45,618 bases of DNA from Chryseobacterium potabilaquae (GTDB taxonomy: Bacteria > Bacteroidota > Bacteroidia > Flavobacteriales > Weeksellaceae): NCBI RefSeq assembly GCF_902728265.1, contig NZ_CACVBR010000030.1, forward strand, positions 1-45,618, given 5' to 3'. Below the pieces are notes generated by a model that was not told the origin of the DNA, did not search any database, and saw only the letters and a list, made by a program, of their open reading frames with translations. The position numbers and the translations under genes were made by a program. Positions 1 through 5,944 of this stretch are shown here, in pieces (the stretch's first letter is position 1; each line of letters starts with the position of its first letter).

Positions 1-102
1 GCAGAGTCTTTTAATGCGAAAATCAAAAACTTTAGATTGCAACTAAGAGGGGTAAAAGACAGAACCTTTTTCTTATTCAGATTATCCAAACTTTTTGCAT
101 AG
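1..102 (+). CDS. ISAon1-like transposase, C-terminal fragment
   Basis: This frame is open from base 1 to TAG at 100-102 and encodes the last 33 residues of a DDE transposase. It starts AESFNAKIKNFRLQLRGV and ends FFLFRLSKLFA. The Asn-Ala-Lys-Ile-Lys segment followed by an FFLFRL tail is what I recognise from ISAon1-type transposases of Bacteroidota. The terminal inverted repeat of the element begins one base after the stop codon. The N-terminus lies outside the window, so the start is not seen. A second copy of the same kind of IS begins at the far right of the window in the same orientation. Confidence 0.75.
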   Translation, partial: AESFNAKIKNFRLQLRGVKDRTFFLFRLSKLFA

Positions 103-125
103 CCCCCAACTTTTGCGCCTGATCC
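103..125. repeat. Terminal inverted repeat of left IS copy
   Basis: The sequence CCCCAACTTTTGCGCCTGA lies directly after the transposase stop. Its reverse complement is found at 45493-45516, immediately before the transposase start at the right end of the window. The two are therefore the right end of one IS copy and the left end of another. They match over about 20 bases and then diverge (GATCC here, GAGCC in the partner orientation). Confidence 0.8.
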
Positions 126-181
126 TAAAAAAGCCTTACAAAAATAGATAATTGAAATGTTTAGCTTAGGCAATATATTTA

Positions 182-209
182 ATAAAAAAATTCCGAAAGA
201 TTTTCGGAA
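182..209 (-). terminator. Terminator downstream of tRNA-Thr remnant
   Basis: TTCCGAAA (191-198) and TTTCGGAA (202-209) form a perfect 8-bp stem with a 3-base loop. Read on the minus strand it is followed by a run of seven T. It sits 9 bases downstream of the tRNA 3' end at 218, as expected for the natural chromosomal terminator of that tRNA gene. This supports the view that bases left of 218 are host chromosome and bases right of 262 are prophage. Confidence 0.7.
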
Positions 210-217
210 TTAAGATG

Positions 218-262
218 AGCCAATATCGGGATTTGAACCCGAGGCCTCTTCCTTACCAAGGA
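218..262 (-). other. 3' half of tRNA-Thr(GGT): probable prophage att site
   Basis: Read on the minus strand, the segment gives a canonical tRNA 3' half. The anticodon loop is TTGGTAA (anticodon GGT at 255-257), followed by the 3' side of the anticodon stem GGAAG. The variable loop comes next. The T arm has a 5-bp stem (TCGGG/CCCGA) with loop TTCAAAT. The acceptor strand is TATTGGC with discriminator T. Pairing fails upstream of base 262 and no D arm follows, so the 5' half is missing. A tRNA 3' end duplicated at a prophage border is the usual product of tyrosine-integrase insertion. The intact tRNA-Thr should lie beyond the right IS. An older unrelated integration event is the alternative. 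Confidence 0.75.
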
Positions 263-347
263 TTTGAACGACAGACAACGATTTTAAAATAAACTGAAAA
301 TCAAACATTTATATTTTCAATTATGTTAAATTTCTTTTAAAATTCAT

Positions 348-373
348 GGGTAATGTTACCTTAAGTGTTACCC
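348..373. repeat. Inverted repeat between att site and immunity genes
   Basis: GGGTAA (348-353) and TTACCC (368-373) are perfect inverted arms. The interval contains GTTACC, so GTTACC also occurs twice in direct orientation. It lies between the att remnant and the end of the 397-774 gene, and could be a weak terminator for the leftward immunity operon or an integrase arm-type site. The rest of 263-396 shows no open frame or other structure that I can support. Confidence 0.35.
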
Positions 374-396
374 TTTTAATTTTGTTTTTTGGTCTT

Positions 397-774
397 TTAT
401 AGTTTGGGATTAAACTCAATTATGTCAATGAACCTTTCAATTAATTCTTTGTCTTTTTTTATTGATTCTGCCATTATCAAATTAGCCTTAGAATTATTTT
501 CTGCAGCCTGTGCCAGATGTAAAATAACATCATAATGCTGATTGTCATTTTCAACTTGTTTCTGTATTAATTTAGATAATGTAATATGTGACTTCGACAT
601 ATTGTTTATAAAGTCTACAGATTCATTTATTCTTTCAATAATTTTTCCCTCCATTGTTTTAATATCTATTACAACATTTGTGTTATGAACCTGATTGACT
701 TTAACAATACTTCCTAAAATGTTTCCAGAGTTCATAATGTTTTCATTTCCTTCGATTACGATAAGCCCATTCAT
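397..774 (-). CDS. Small protein with GN-rich motif, downstream of repressor
   Basis: The product is 125 residues, with no signal peptide or membrane segment. Residues 8-22 contain EGNENIMNSGNILG, a short Gly-Asn pattern that recurs in the repressor encoded just upstream (KGNNNLNNTGNIGG). The rest is predicted mainly helical, with a polar coiled-coil-like stretch around residues 40-115. It is transcribed leftward 47 bases after the repressor gene, so the two probably form one operon expressed in the lysogen. I do not recognise a family. The shared motif and location suggest a repressor partner or immunity factor, but that is inference. Confidence 0.6.
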   Translation of the reverse strand: MNGLIVIEGNENIMNSGNILGSIVKVNQVHNTNVVIDIKTMEGKIIERINESVDFINNMSKSHITLSKLIQKQVENDNQHYDVILHLAQAAENNSKANLIMAESIKKDKELIERFIDIIEFNPKL

Positions 775-821
775 ATTAATTATAGAATATTAGTTTTTAA
801 AAATACGAAGAGCTTATTATG

Positions 822-1316
822 TCATTTTTTTAATTGCTCTTTTAATAAATTAATTATTTCATCCTTAGAATTAATTATTTCATCCTTAGAGTTAATTATT
901 TCATCCTTAGCTTTTAGTAATTCTTCTTTTTCTTCTATAATTTTTTTAAGAGTTTTTATCGATTCCGTTAGGCAATTTGATTGAGAATTACTATCATTTA
1001 ATATATCTCCACCTATATTACCTGTATTATTTAGATTGTTATTTCCTTTTATTTTTGTTGTATTATTTTCCATCCTTCCTTCTCCTGTCAAAAACCAAAT
1101 TTTATTTATTTCAGGAAAATATTTTAAAAAACTATCTATAACATCAGGGCTTGGCTGGTTTCGTCCTGATTTAATATGGCTTATTTGAGACTGTTTTATT
1201 CCCGAATTATCTTTTTCTAGTTTATATCCTGAAACATCTTTCTTTTCAAGAACATAAAGTAGCCGTTTACTAACTCCAGACAATTCATTTACATTTTGTA
1301 ATCTATTTTTATTCAT
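822..1316 (-). CDS. CI-like phage repressor (XRE helix-turn-helix)
   Basis: This 164-residue protein has an N-terminal helix-turn-helix of the XRE/phage-repressor type (about residues 14-75). The recognition region is GIKQSQISHIKSGRNQPS, followed by a WFLTGEG segment typical of Bacteroidota phage repressors. A GN-rich linker (about residues 88-105) follows. The C-terminus is a heptad coiled coil containing three near-identical KDEIINS units, probably for oligomerisation. There is no LexA/CI-type peptidase domain, so induction is unlikely to use RecA-stimulated autocleavage. The AntA/KilAC antirepressor at 5078 is a plausible antagonist. The gene is divergent from the early operon, and the palindromes at 1580-1628 are likely operators. 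Confidence 0.85.
   Translation of the reverse strand: MNKNRLQNVNELSGVSKRLLYVLEKKDVSGYKLEKDNSGIKQSQISHIKSGRNQPSPDVIDSFLKYFPEINKIWFLTGEGRMENNTTKIKGNNNLNNTGNIGGDILNDSNSQSNCLTESIKTLKKIIEEKEELLKAKDEIINSKDEIINSKDEIINLLKEQLKK
850..910. repeat. Three tandem 21-bp units in repressor gene
   Basis: The unit TTAATTATTTCATCCTTAG plus two bases occurs at 850-870, 871-891 and 892-910 with at most one change per unit. It encodes three 7-residue coiled-coil heptads on the minus strand. Because 21 bp is both in frame and one heptad, gain or loss of a unit would lengthen or shorten the coiled coil without breaking the repressor. Confidence 0.9.
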
Positions 1317-1347
1317 TTTTTTTGTATAACTATTATTATCGAGCTAC

Positions 1348-1394
1348 ATAAATGGCAATCAAACACAATTTATTAAGAGACTAATAAATGGCAA
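1348..1394. promoter_or_regulatory. Direct repeats upstream of repressor gene
   Basis: ATAAATGGCAA occurs at 1348-1358 and again at 1384-1394, a 36-bp offset, in the 355-base divergent intergenic region just upstream of the repressor start. These may be binding sites for an early Cro-like regulator or an autoregulatory site. I do not see a clear TAnnTTTG box for the leftward promoter. The segment 1395-1574 holds nothing else I can support. Confidence 0.3.
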
Positions 1395-1579
1395 CTTTAC
1401 TATAACATCAATAAAAACACTTATAGCACTTTAATTAATTACCCTCTCCAGTTATCATAAATACATATTATACAGTTATTTGTTTAAAAATGTCTTTCTT
1501 ATAACAACCTTAGACTCTAAAGCTTCTTTTGAAGGGGAGGATATTAAAATTTACCATTTGATTTTCAATTAATTACAAA

Positions 1580-1611
1580 ACAAAACAAAAATGAATTACA
1601 TTTTGTTTTGT
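1580..1611. promoter_or_regulatory. 11-bp inverted repeat, operator candidate
   Basis: ACAAAACAAAA (1580-1590) and TTTTGTTTTGT (1601-1611) are perfect inverted arms separated by 10 bases. The right arm contains the TTTG that acts as the -33 element of the early promoter, so a bound repressor dimer would cover it. The left arm is extended by another ACAAA unit starting at 1575. Confidence 0.6.
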
Positions 1612-1637
1612 AGTTTACAATTTGTAAAGTATATTTG
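1607..1637 (+). promoter_or_regulatory. Early rightward promoter with embedded operator
   Basis: TTTG (1607-1610), 19 bases, then TATATTTG (1630-1637) matches the Bacteroidota sigma consensus TTTG / TAnnTTTG well. Between the two boxes lies the palindrome TTTACAA-T-TTGTAAA (1614-1628), with perfect 7-bp arms. A repressor bound there would block the promoter. Transcription would begin near 1643, about 29 bases before the ATG at 1672. Confidence 0.7.
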
Positions 1638-1671
1638 TACAGTAAGTATATGACAAAAATAAGATAAAATT

Positions 1672-1890
1672 ATGATAGCCCAAAAAAAATATTGTGAAAT
1701 AGTCCTTAATGATCCTAATATATTGGGAGAATTAATAAAGAAAATGGGCAGAGAAATGAGATTACAATCTATTGAATCAGCCTTAAAAAGAGGTAACGCC
1801 TCAATTCGAAGAACAGCAGCTTTTATTGAAACACTAGAATATGCGGGATATAAAAAAGAAGAAATAATTGAAAAAGAAAGAGAATTATGA
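1672..1890 (+). CDS. First early gene, Cro-position small protein
   Basis: This 72-residue basic protein is the first gene after the early promoter, in the position usually held by Cro or CII. It is mostly helical. The segment RGNASIRRTAAFIETLEYAGY could be part of a helix-turn-helix, but I cannot assign a family. The gene ends in an ATGA overlap with the next one, so the two are translationally coupled. A role in early regulation is inferred from location only. Confidence 0.6.
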   Translation: MIAQKKYCEIVLNDPNILGELIKKMGREMRLQSIESALKRGNASIRRTAAFIETLEYAGYKKEEIIEKEREL

Positions 1891-2099
1891 CAGAAGAAAG
1901 AGCAAAACTTCTCCTGTCAAAAATTAAAAGGATAAAATCAAATTCCGCCATTGTCGAAGCTGAATTAATGGTTGTTATAGCCGAATTAAATGCTTGTCTG
2001 GGTAGCGTAGGAACTGCCCAGAATAAGCAGAAAAAAACAAGAGCAGAAAAAAAAGCTGTAGAAATCGAAAAGATTAGAGCACAGTTTCATAAAAAATAA
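1887..2099 (+). CDS. Small early coiled-coil protein
   Basis: This 70-residue, highly charged protein has a long helix (about residues 1-40) and a Lys/Arg-rich C-terminus. Its start overlaps the stop of the upstream gene by 4 bases. No recognised family. It is part of the early operon. Confidence 0.55.
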   Translation: MTEERAKLLLSKIKRIKSNSAIVEAELMVVIAELNACLGSVGTAQNKQKKTRAEKKAVEIEKIRAQFHKK

Positions 2100-2120
2100 A
2101 AAAACCACCTGTTGACGCAG

Positions 2121-2555
2121 ATGGCAGATAGTTTAACTATAAAGATAAACAATTTAGTTATGGATACAACAAAGTTACAAAAAACAATTTTAGGAGAGAA
2201 AATTAAATCTGTCCAATTCTACAGAATGAACGTTCCGAAACTTTATAAGGAAAGAATTTTTGGATTTATATGGCTAGAAAGAGGTCTAAGAGTTCGAATT
2301 GAGAATGGTAGCTACTACCTAATTAACCAAGAAGATAAAAAAGAGGATGCGATCCTAAAAACTTCAAATGATTACAAAAAAATAAAAAGAATGATTTCGA
2401 GATGGTTTGCCCATTATCGCAATAATGGAATATGCCAACATGTATCTTACTGGAGAGCTAGAGCTGTTGATGGAATGCATAATGTAAAATTATTTAAGCT
2501 TTCAGGGATTTCATTTAAAGACAATAAATCTAATTTTTTAAAACTTGCATCATGA
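2121..2555 (+). CDS. Hypothetical early phage protein
   Basis: The product is 144 residues from the ATG at 2121. A TTG at 2112 is possible but less likely, and an internal ATG lies at 2160. The protein is basic, with aromatic patches such as FGFIWLERG and RWFAHYRNNG, and no membrane segment. I do not recognise it. Its location between early regulators and the recombination genes suggests a DNA-metabolism or host-takeover role, without direct evidence. Confidence 0.55.
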   Translation: MADSLTIKINNLVMDTTKLQKTILGEKIKSVQFYRMNVPKLYKERIFGFIWLERGLRVRIENGSYYLINQEDKKEDAILKTSNDYKKIKRMISRWFAHYRNNGICQHVSYWRARAVDGMHNVKLFKLSGISFKDNKSNFLKLAS

Positions 2556-2620
2556 AGGTAATTAAATGGTTAGAAAAATCATACAAAGATTTTATAATCT
2601 ACTTATTCAGATATCAATAG
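2552..2620 (+). CDS. Possible 22-residue ORF
   Basis: The ATG at 2552 overlaps the previous stop in an ATGA arrangement, and the frame runs for 22 codons (MKVIKWLEKSYKDFIIYLFRYQ, then TAG). It ends 2 bases before the ATG of the next gene. The tight coupling is suggestive, but the length is too short for confidence. Confidence 0.25.
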   Translation: MKVIKWLEKSYKDFIIYLFRYQ

Positions 2621-2622
2621 CA

Positions 2623-2757
2623 ATGAAAATAATAATCAAAATAGAGAATGTAGGAGGTATTTTCTACATCAACGGGAAAAGATTAGGTCAAGAACCTCTA
2701 TCAGAATTTGAGCAGGTAGCACTGAATGAATTCATAAAAGAATATAAGCAAAAATGA
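2623..2757 (+). CDS. Small conserved-looking phage protein
   Basis: The product is 44 residues starting MKIIIKIENVGGIFYINGKR. I chose the ATG at 2623 over the upstream in-frame ATG at 2566. The protein from 2623 forms a compact two-strand plus helix unit, while the extension overlaps the tiny upstream frame. The I-x-x-I-x-N-x-G-G-I-F-Y-I-N-G-K-R beginning is familiar from small proteins in early regions of Flavobacteriales phages. Function unknown. Confidence 0.5.
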   Translation: MKIIIKIENVGGIFYINGKRLGQEPLSEFEQVALNEFIKEYKQK

Positions 2758-2782
2758 ACAATAATATTAAAAATTTATAGTA

Positions 2783-3211
2783 ATGTCACAATTAGAAAAA
2801 ACAAACGAAAACCAATTACAAGCATTTGATTTAATGGGAAATTTACCAAACCTTTTAGAAGCAAAGGTAATTCCTGCAGATTTGACCAGTGAATACTGGA
2901 CACCTTCAGAACCCGGAGAATTCAAGCTATGCTTTTTCCAAGAAATTAAAAATTCTACTTATACTAATGAACAGACAGGTGAAACAATAGAGCTGCCGTG
3001 TATTGTGTTATTGGAGCAAACAACTCTTGGGGATTTAAAAACAATTAGAAATGGTTCTAAAAGATTAGTGGCATCTTTAGAAGATGCTTTACATCAGGGA
3101 AAAATTAAAGCCGGAACTCCTTTAAAAATTGAGTATTTAGGAAAAATTAAAAATACCACAAATACTTACCAATCGGATAGATGGAGTGTTAAACCTTTAT
3201 TAGTTGGATAA
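2783..3211 (+). CDS. Probable ssDNA-binding/recombination partner of exonuclease
   Basis: This 142-residue acidic protein has predicted beta structure (residues about 45-140) and a disordered N-terminus. Its stop codon overlaps the ATG of the YqaJ-type exonuclease by one base (TAATG), so the two are translationally coupled. Viral exonucleases of this class normally work with a single-strand annealing or ssDNA-binding protein encoded next door, which makes that role reasonable. No diagnostic motif is visible, and an SSB-like OB fold is only a guess. Confidence 0.5.
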   Translation: MSQLEKTNENQLQAFDLMGNLPNLLEAKVIPADLTSEYWTPSEPGEFKLCFFQEIKNSTYTNEQTGETIELPCIVLLEQTTLGDLKTIRNGSKRLVASLEDALHQGKIKAGTPLKIEYLGKIKNTTNTYQSDRWSVKPLLVG

Positions 3212-3900
3212 TGGAATATCAAAACTTAGCCCTGCCTGATCTTTCCCAGGCAGTGGTTTTATCGCAAGAGTTAGATAAAAACGAGCTATGGCGTAAGCAG
3301 CGAGAAGATAAATTTACTTCCTCAAATGTTTCAAAACTTATGACGTATGAAGACAAAATAGAGGAACTACCAAAAGGAGCAATAACATATATTGAAGAAG
3401 TTGCCGCTGCGATTCTTACAGATGGAGAAAGCATAGAAGATTTTAGAAATGAAGACATGGAGCGCGGAAATGAAAAAGAGCTTGAAGCCATTTTAAGATT
3501 TGAACAGGAAATGTCGCTTACATGTTATGCAACAGGAGAAAATCAAGAGTTTGTAGAATTATGTTCTTATTTCGGTGGTACTCCTGACGGATTATTTAAT
3601 GAGGACGGTTTAGTTGAGATTAAATGCCCTAAATCTAAAACACATTTGTCCTATCTCAGAAATATCAAAAATGTTCAAAACCTAAAAAAACATAAACCTA
3701 ACTATTATTGGCAGATACAAGGAAACTTATTGGCAACAGGAAGGCAAAATGGGTTCTTCATTTCCTATGATGAAAGATTTAAACAAAAAGATCATCAGAT
3801 TTTAATTATTAAAGTGCTAAGAAATGATGAAGATATAGTAAAGTTAGAGAAGCGTCTTCAATTAGCTGAGAGCTACAAAAAAGAACTATTAACAACATGA
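3211..3900 (+). CDS. YqaJ / lambda Exo-like recombination exonuclease
   Basis: This 229-residue PD-(D/E)XK nuclease would resect double-stranded DNA 5' to 3' for phage recombination. The core is visible: GGTPDG with catalytic Asp126, then VEIKCP with Glu136 and Lys138. YYWQIQGNLLATG carries the Gln168/Gln170 motif seen in YqaJ and lambda Exo. An N-terminal WRKQREDKFTSSNV segment matches the family entry motif. Length is slightly below typical YqaJ proteins. It is coupled to the upstream gene, and a DUF3820 protein follows, a familiar pairing in phage genomes. Confidence 0.9.
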   Translation: MEYQNLALPDLSQAVVLSQELDKNELWRKQREDKFTSSNVSKLMTYEDKIEELPKGAITYIEEVAAAILTDGESIEDFRNEDMERGNEKELEAILRFEQEMSLTCYATGENQEFVELCSYFGGTPDGLFNEDGLVEIKCPKSKTHLSYLRNIKNVQNLKKHKPNYYWQIQGNLLATGRQNGFFISYDERFKQKDHQILIIKVLRNDEDIVKLEKRLQLAESYKKELLTT

Positions 3901-3922
3901 TCCAATCTAAATTTATTTATAA

Positions 3923-4111
3923 ATGGAAGACACGGATATAATGCCTTACGGCATTCATATGGGAAAGCAAATGCAAGATGTTCCCGCTGACTATCTCCTT
4001 CGGTTATATGAAGAAGGTCAATTAACAGATCCAGTAAAGATATACATTGAAGATAATCTTCAGGTTTTAGAAATAGAAATAGAACGAGACAAAAAACAAT
4101 TCACAAAATAA
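3923..4111 (+). CDS. DUF3820 family protein
   Basis: This 62-residue protein contains the family signature MPYGIHMGKQMQDVPADYLL, matching the MP[FY]G-x-x-x-GK-x-[ML]-x-x-[IV]PA-x-YL pattern of DUF3820 (putative quorum-sensing-regulated virulence factor in databases). In phages these proteins frequently sit beside exonuclease or other DNA-processing genes, as here. The biochemical role is not established. Confidence 0.75.
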   Translation: MEDTDIMPYGIHMGKQMQDVPADYLLRLYEEGQLTDPVKIYIEDNLQVLEIEIERDKKQFTK

Positions 4112-4112
4112 A

Positions 4113-4694
4113 ATGATGGAATTAGTAAAAAACATAGCATTTATCCACAACTTTAGTGTAGCAGATAACGATGAAAATCTACCAGAAAATTTAGGAAACT
4201 TTCAAACTATAGAGGAGTTTCAAGAATATTTTGCTCTCAATACCCTTTCTGAACATCAAAAAGTTTTTGCAAAAAGATATTACTCTGATGAGGAAATCCA
4301 CTATTTCAGAAATGAAATTTTAGAAGTAGCAGAAAACGAACTGCCAGAAGCAAAGCAACAGTTAGCAGAAAAAGATATTCAATTTTCAATGGCAAAAAAG
4401 GAAAAGAATATAGCATTTGACTTTGTTAGAGCTTTACAAACTAAAATCAATGATCTTGCTGCTGAAATAAAAATTGGTAAAACAGGAATTGAAGTTCCAG
4501 CAAATCGGACTTACAGAGTTCCATATAAGGGCAGGCTTTATTTCTATACATGGCAAGACAATGGAGACTGTGTACTGGTTAAAGTAGCTTTAATGTCCGA
4601 TGAAGAAAAAGAGGAATTATTCAATCACACAGATAAAAATGAACAATTCTTTGAAAATTTTAAAAATGTCAAGAATAAAAGGCAGACCCAGTAA
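4113..4694 (+). CDS. Hypothetical early protein with coiled coil
   Basis: The product is 193 residues, with two adjacent ATG codons at the start. The N-terminal third is acidic. Residues about 90-130 form a helical coiled-coil segment, followed by a small beta-rich unit (YRVPYKGRLYFYTWQDNGDC). It starts one base after the DUF3820 stop, and its last 29 bases overlap the HNH gene. I cannot assign a function. Confidence 0.6.
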   Translation: MMELVKNIAFIHNFSVADNDENLPENLGNFQTIEEFQEYFALNTLSEHQKVFAKRYYSDEEIHYFRNEILEVAENELPEAKQQLAEKDIQFSMAKKEKNIAFDFVRALQTKINDLAAEIKIGKTGIEVPANRTYRVPYKGRLYFYTWQDNGDCVLVKVALMSDEEKEELFNHTDKNEQFFENFKNVKNKRQTQ

Positions 4695-4986
4695 ATATCA
4701 AAAATCATTACAAAATGACGAAAACTGGAAAGAGGTAAAAAGAAAAGTAAAAATCCGGGATAAACATCAATGCCGGATTTGTGGTGAAAAGATTGGTTTG
4801 GATGTTCATCATATTACCTATTTCGTAGATGGTGAAACTATTCGCGGACAGGAATTGGAACATCTACAATGGCTCATTACAGTTTGCAGAAAAGATCATA
4901 AAATAATTCACAAAAATCCAAACCATCCTTTGAATCCCAGAAACAGATTAAAGCAAAATGGAGAGACATACAAAAGTGTATCGTAA
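4666..4986 (+). CDS. HNH endonuclease
   Basis: The product is 106 residues from the ATG at 4666. An upstream in-frame ATG at 4600 would overlap the previous gene by 95 bases, and the extension is not HNH-like. Zinc-binding Cys36/Cys39 (CRICGEK) precedes the catalytic DVHHITY (His48-His49). A second half, VCRKDHKIIH, carries Cys74, His78 and His82. The usual Asn of the HNH core is replaced by Gln or Leu in HLQWLI. HNH proteins next to terminase assist packaging, but this one lies among replication genes, so a role in recombination or mobility is also possible. Confidence 0.8.
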   Translation: MSRIKGRPSKYQKSLQNDENWKEVKRKVKIRDKHQCRICGEKIGLDVHHITYFVDGETIRGQELEHLQWLITVCRKDHKIIHKNPNHPLNPRNRLKQNGETYKSVS

Positions 4987-5011
4987 TTTTTCTCCTATCA
5001 TAATAGCTTCC

Positions 5012-5047
5012 TTTGAGGTTTTCCATAAAATTGTGGAAAACCCCAAA
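5012..5047. promoter_or_regulatory. Hairpin upstream of antirepressor
   Basis: GGTTTTCCA (5017-5025) and TGGAAAACC (5034-5042) are perfect inverted arms. With one mismatch the stem extends to TTTG (5012-5015) and CAAA (5044-5047). A third GGAAAACC copy follows at 5052-5059, 18 bases before the ATG. No T run follows, so an operator or an RNA structure controlling antirepressor translation is more likely than a terminator. Confidence 0.55.
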
Positions 5048-5077
5048 CGGAGGAAAACCTATACAAAAAACAATACT

Positions 5078-5821
5078 ATGAATGAATTAATCAAAATAAC
5101 AGAAAATAAAGGCAAACAAGCTGTATCAGCTAGGGATCTCTATGAATATTTAGGGTTTGACAAAAGTCAATGGGCTAGATGGTACAAAAAGAATATTATC
5201 GAAAATGAATTTGCAATAGAAAACGTTGACTATCATGTATTCGACATAAAGTCGAATTCAAATAATGGAAGTAAAACTAAAGAATTCGCTTTGTCAATTG
5301 AGTTTGCTATGAGAATTTCAATGATGGCAAAAACCAGAAAAGGAGAACAAGCTCGATTATACTTTATAGAATGTGAAAAAATTGCTAAAAATAAAGTGAT
5401 TGACTTCTCTGATGCTTCAGCTGTTTTACAATTAGCACAAAAATGGCATAATGAACAACAAAAACGCTTGGAAATAGAACAAATATACCAAGCTAACAAA
5501 CCTAAAGTCATATTTGCCGATGCAGTTTCAGCTTCAAAAACATCAATTCTTATAGGTGAGCTTGCCAAAATCCTCAAACAAAATGGAGTTGAAATGGGGC
5601 AAAACAGATTTTTTGAATGGCTTAGGCACAATAATTTCCTGATCAGTAGAAAGGGAACTGATTTTAATATGCCCACTCAAAAATCTATGGAGTTGGGGTT
5701 ATTTGAAATAAAAGAAACAAGCATTACTCATTCGGACGGACATATATCAATAAACAAAACGTCAAAGGTTACTGGAAAAGGACAGCAGTATTTCATCAAT
5801 AGACTTCTCGTATCGGCATAA
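5078..5821 (+). CDS. Phage antirepressor, AntA + KilAC domains
   Basis: The product is 247 residues from the ATG at 5078. Residues about 8-100 form an AntA/AntB-like domain, with VSARDLYEYLGFDKSQWARW near the start and a TRKGEQARLYFIECEK end. Residues about 125-247 match the KilAC/ANT C-terminal domain (ILIGELAKILKQNGVEMGQNRFFEWLR, GLFEIKET, KVTGKGQQYF). Such proteins neutralise phage repressors or act in lytic commitment. The 40-codon upstream extension overlaps the HNH gene and the hairpin at 5012-5047 and is not domain-like, so I rejected it. Confidence 0.88.
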   Translation: MNELIKITENKGKQAVSARDLYEYLGFDKSQWARWYKKNIIENEFAIENVDYHVFDIKSNSNNGSKTKEFALSIEFAMRISMMAKTRKGEQARLYFIECEKIAKNKVIDFSDASAVLQLAQKWHNEQQKRLEIEQIYQANKPKVIFADAVSASKTSILIGELAKILKQNGVEMGQNRFFEWLRHNNFLISRKGTDFNMPTQKSMELGLFEIKETSITHSDGHISINKTSKVTGKGQQYFINRLLVSA

Positions 5822-5944
5822 TTAACGATATAAAAGTATTGCATATTGATTGCTTTTAAAAACAAAATCATACCAATAATGAAGATTTTTCACACAGGGA
5901 AAGATCTCGCCTTTTATTTTATAGCAAAGATAAAACATTAAGAA

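Noticed and set aside
218..262. Complete functional tRNA gene
   Set aside because: Only the 3' half is present. No D arm or 5' acceptor strand follows, and stem pairing fails beyond base 262.
850..910. Tandem repeats as a CRISPR array
   Set aside because: Units are directly abutting without spacers and encode in-frame heptads of the repressor.
3219..3491. Open frame on the minus strand inside the exonuclease gene
   Set aside because: Serine-rich shadow of a strong coding frame, without start signals or recognisable domain.
4958..5077. 40-codon N-terminal extension of the antirepressor
   Set aside because: It overlaps the HNH gene and the hairpin, and the AntA domain begins at the ATG at 5078.
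5879..5941. 20-codon ORF MKIFHTGKDLAFYFIAKIKH
   Set aside because: It ends 3 bases before the 5945 start, which is suggestive, but it is too short and has no other support.
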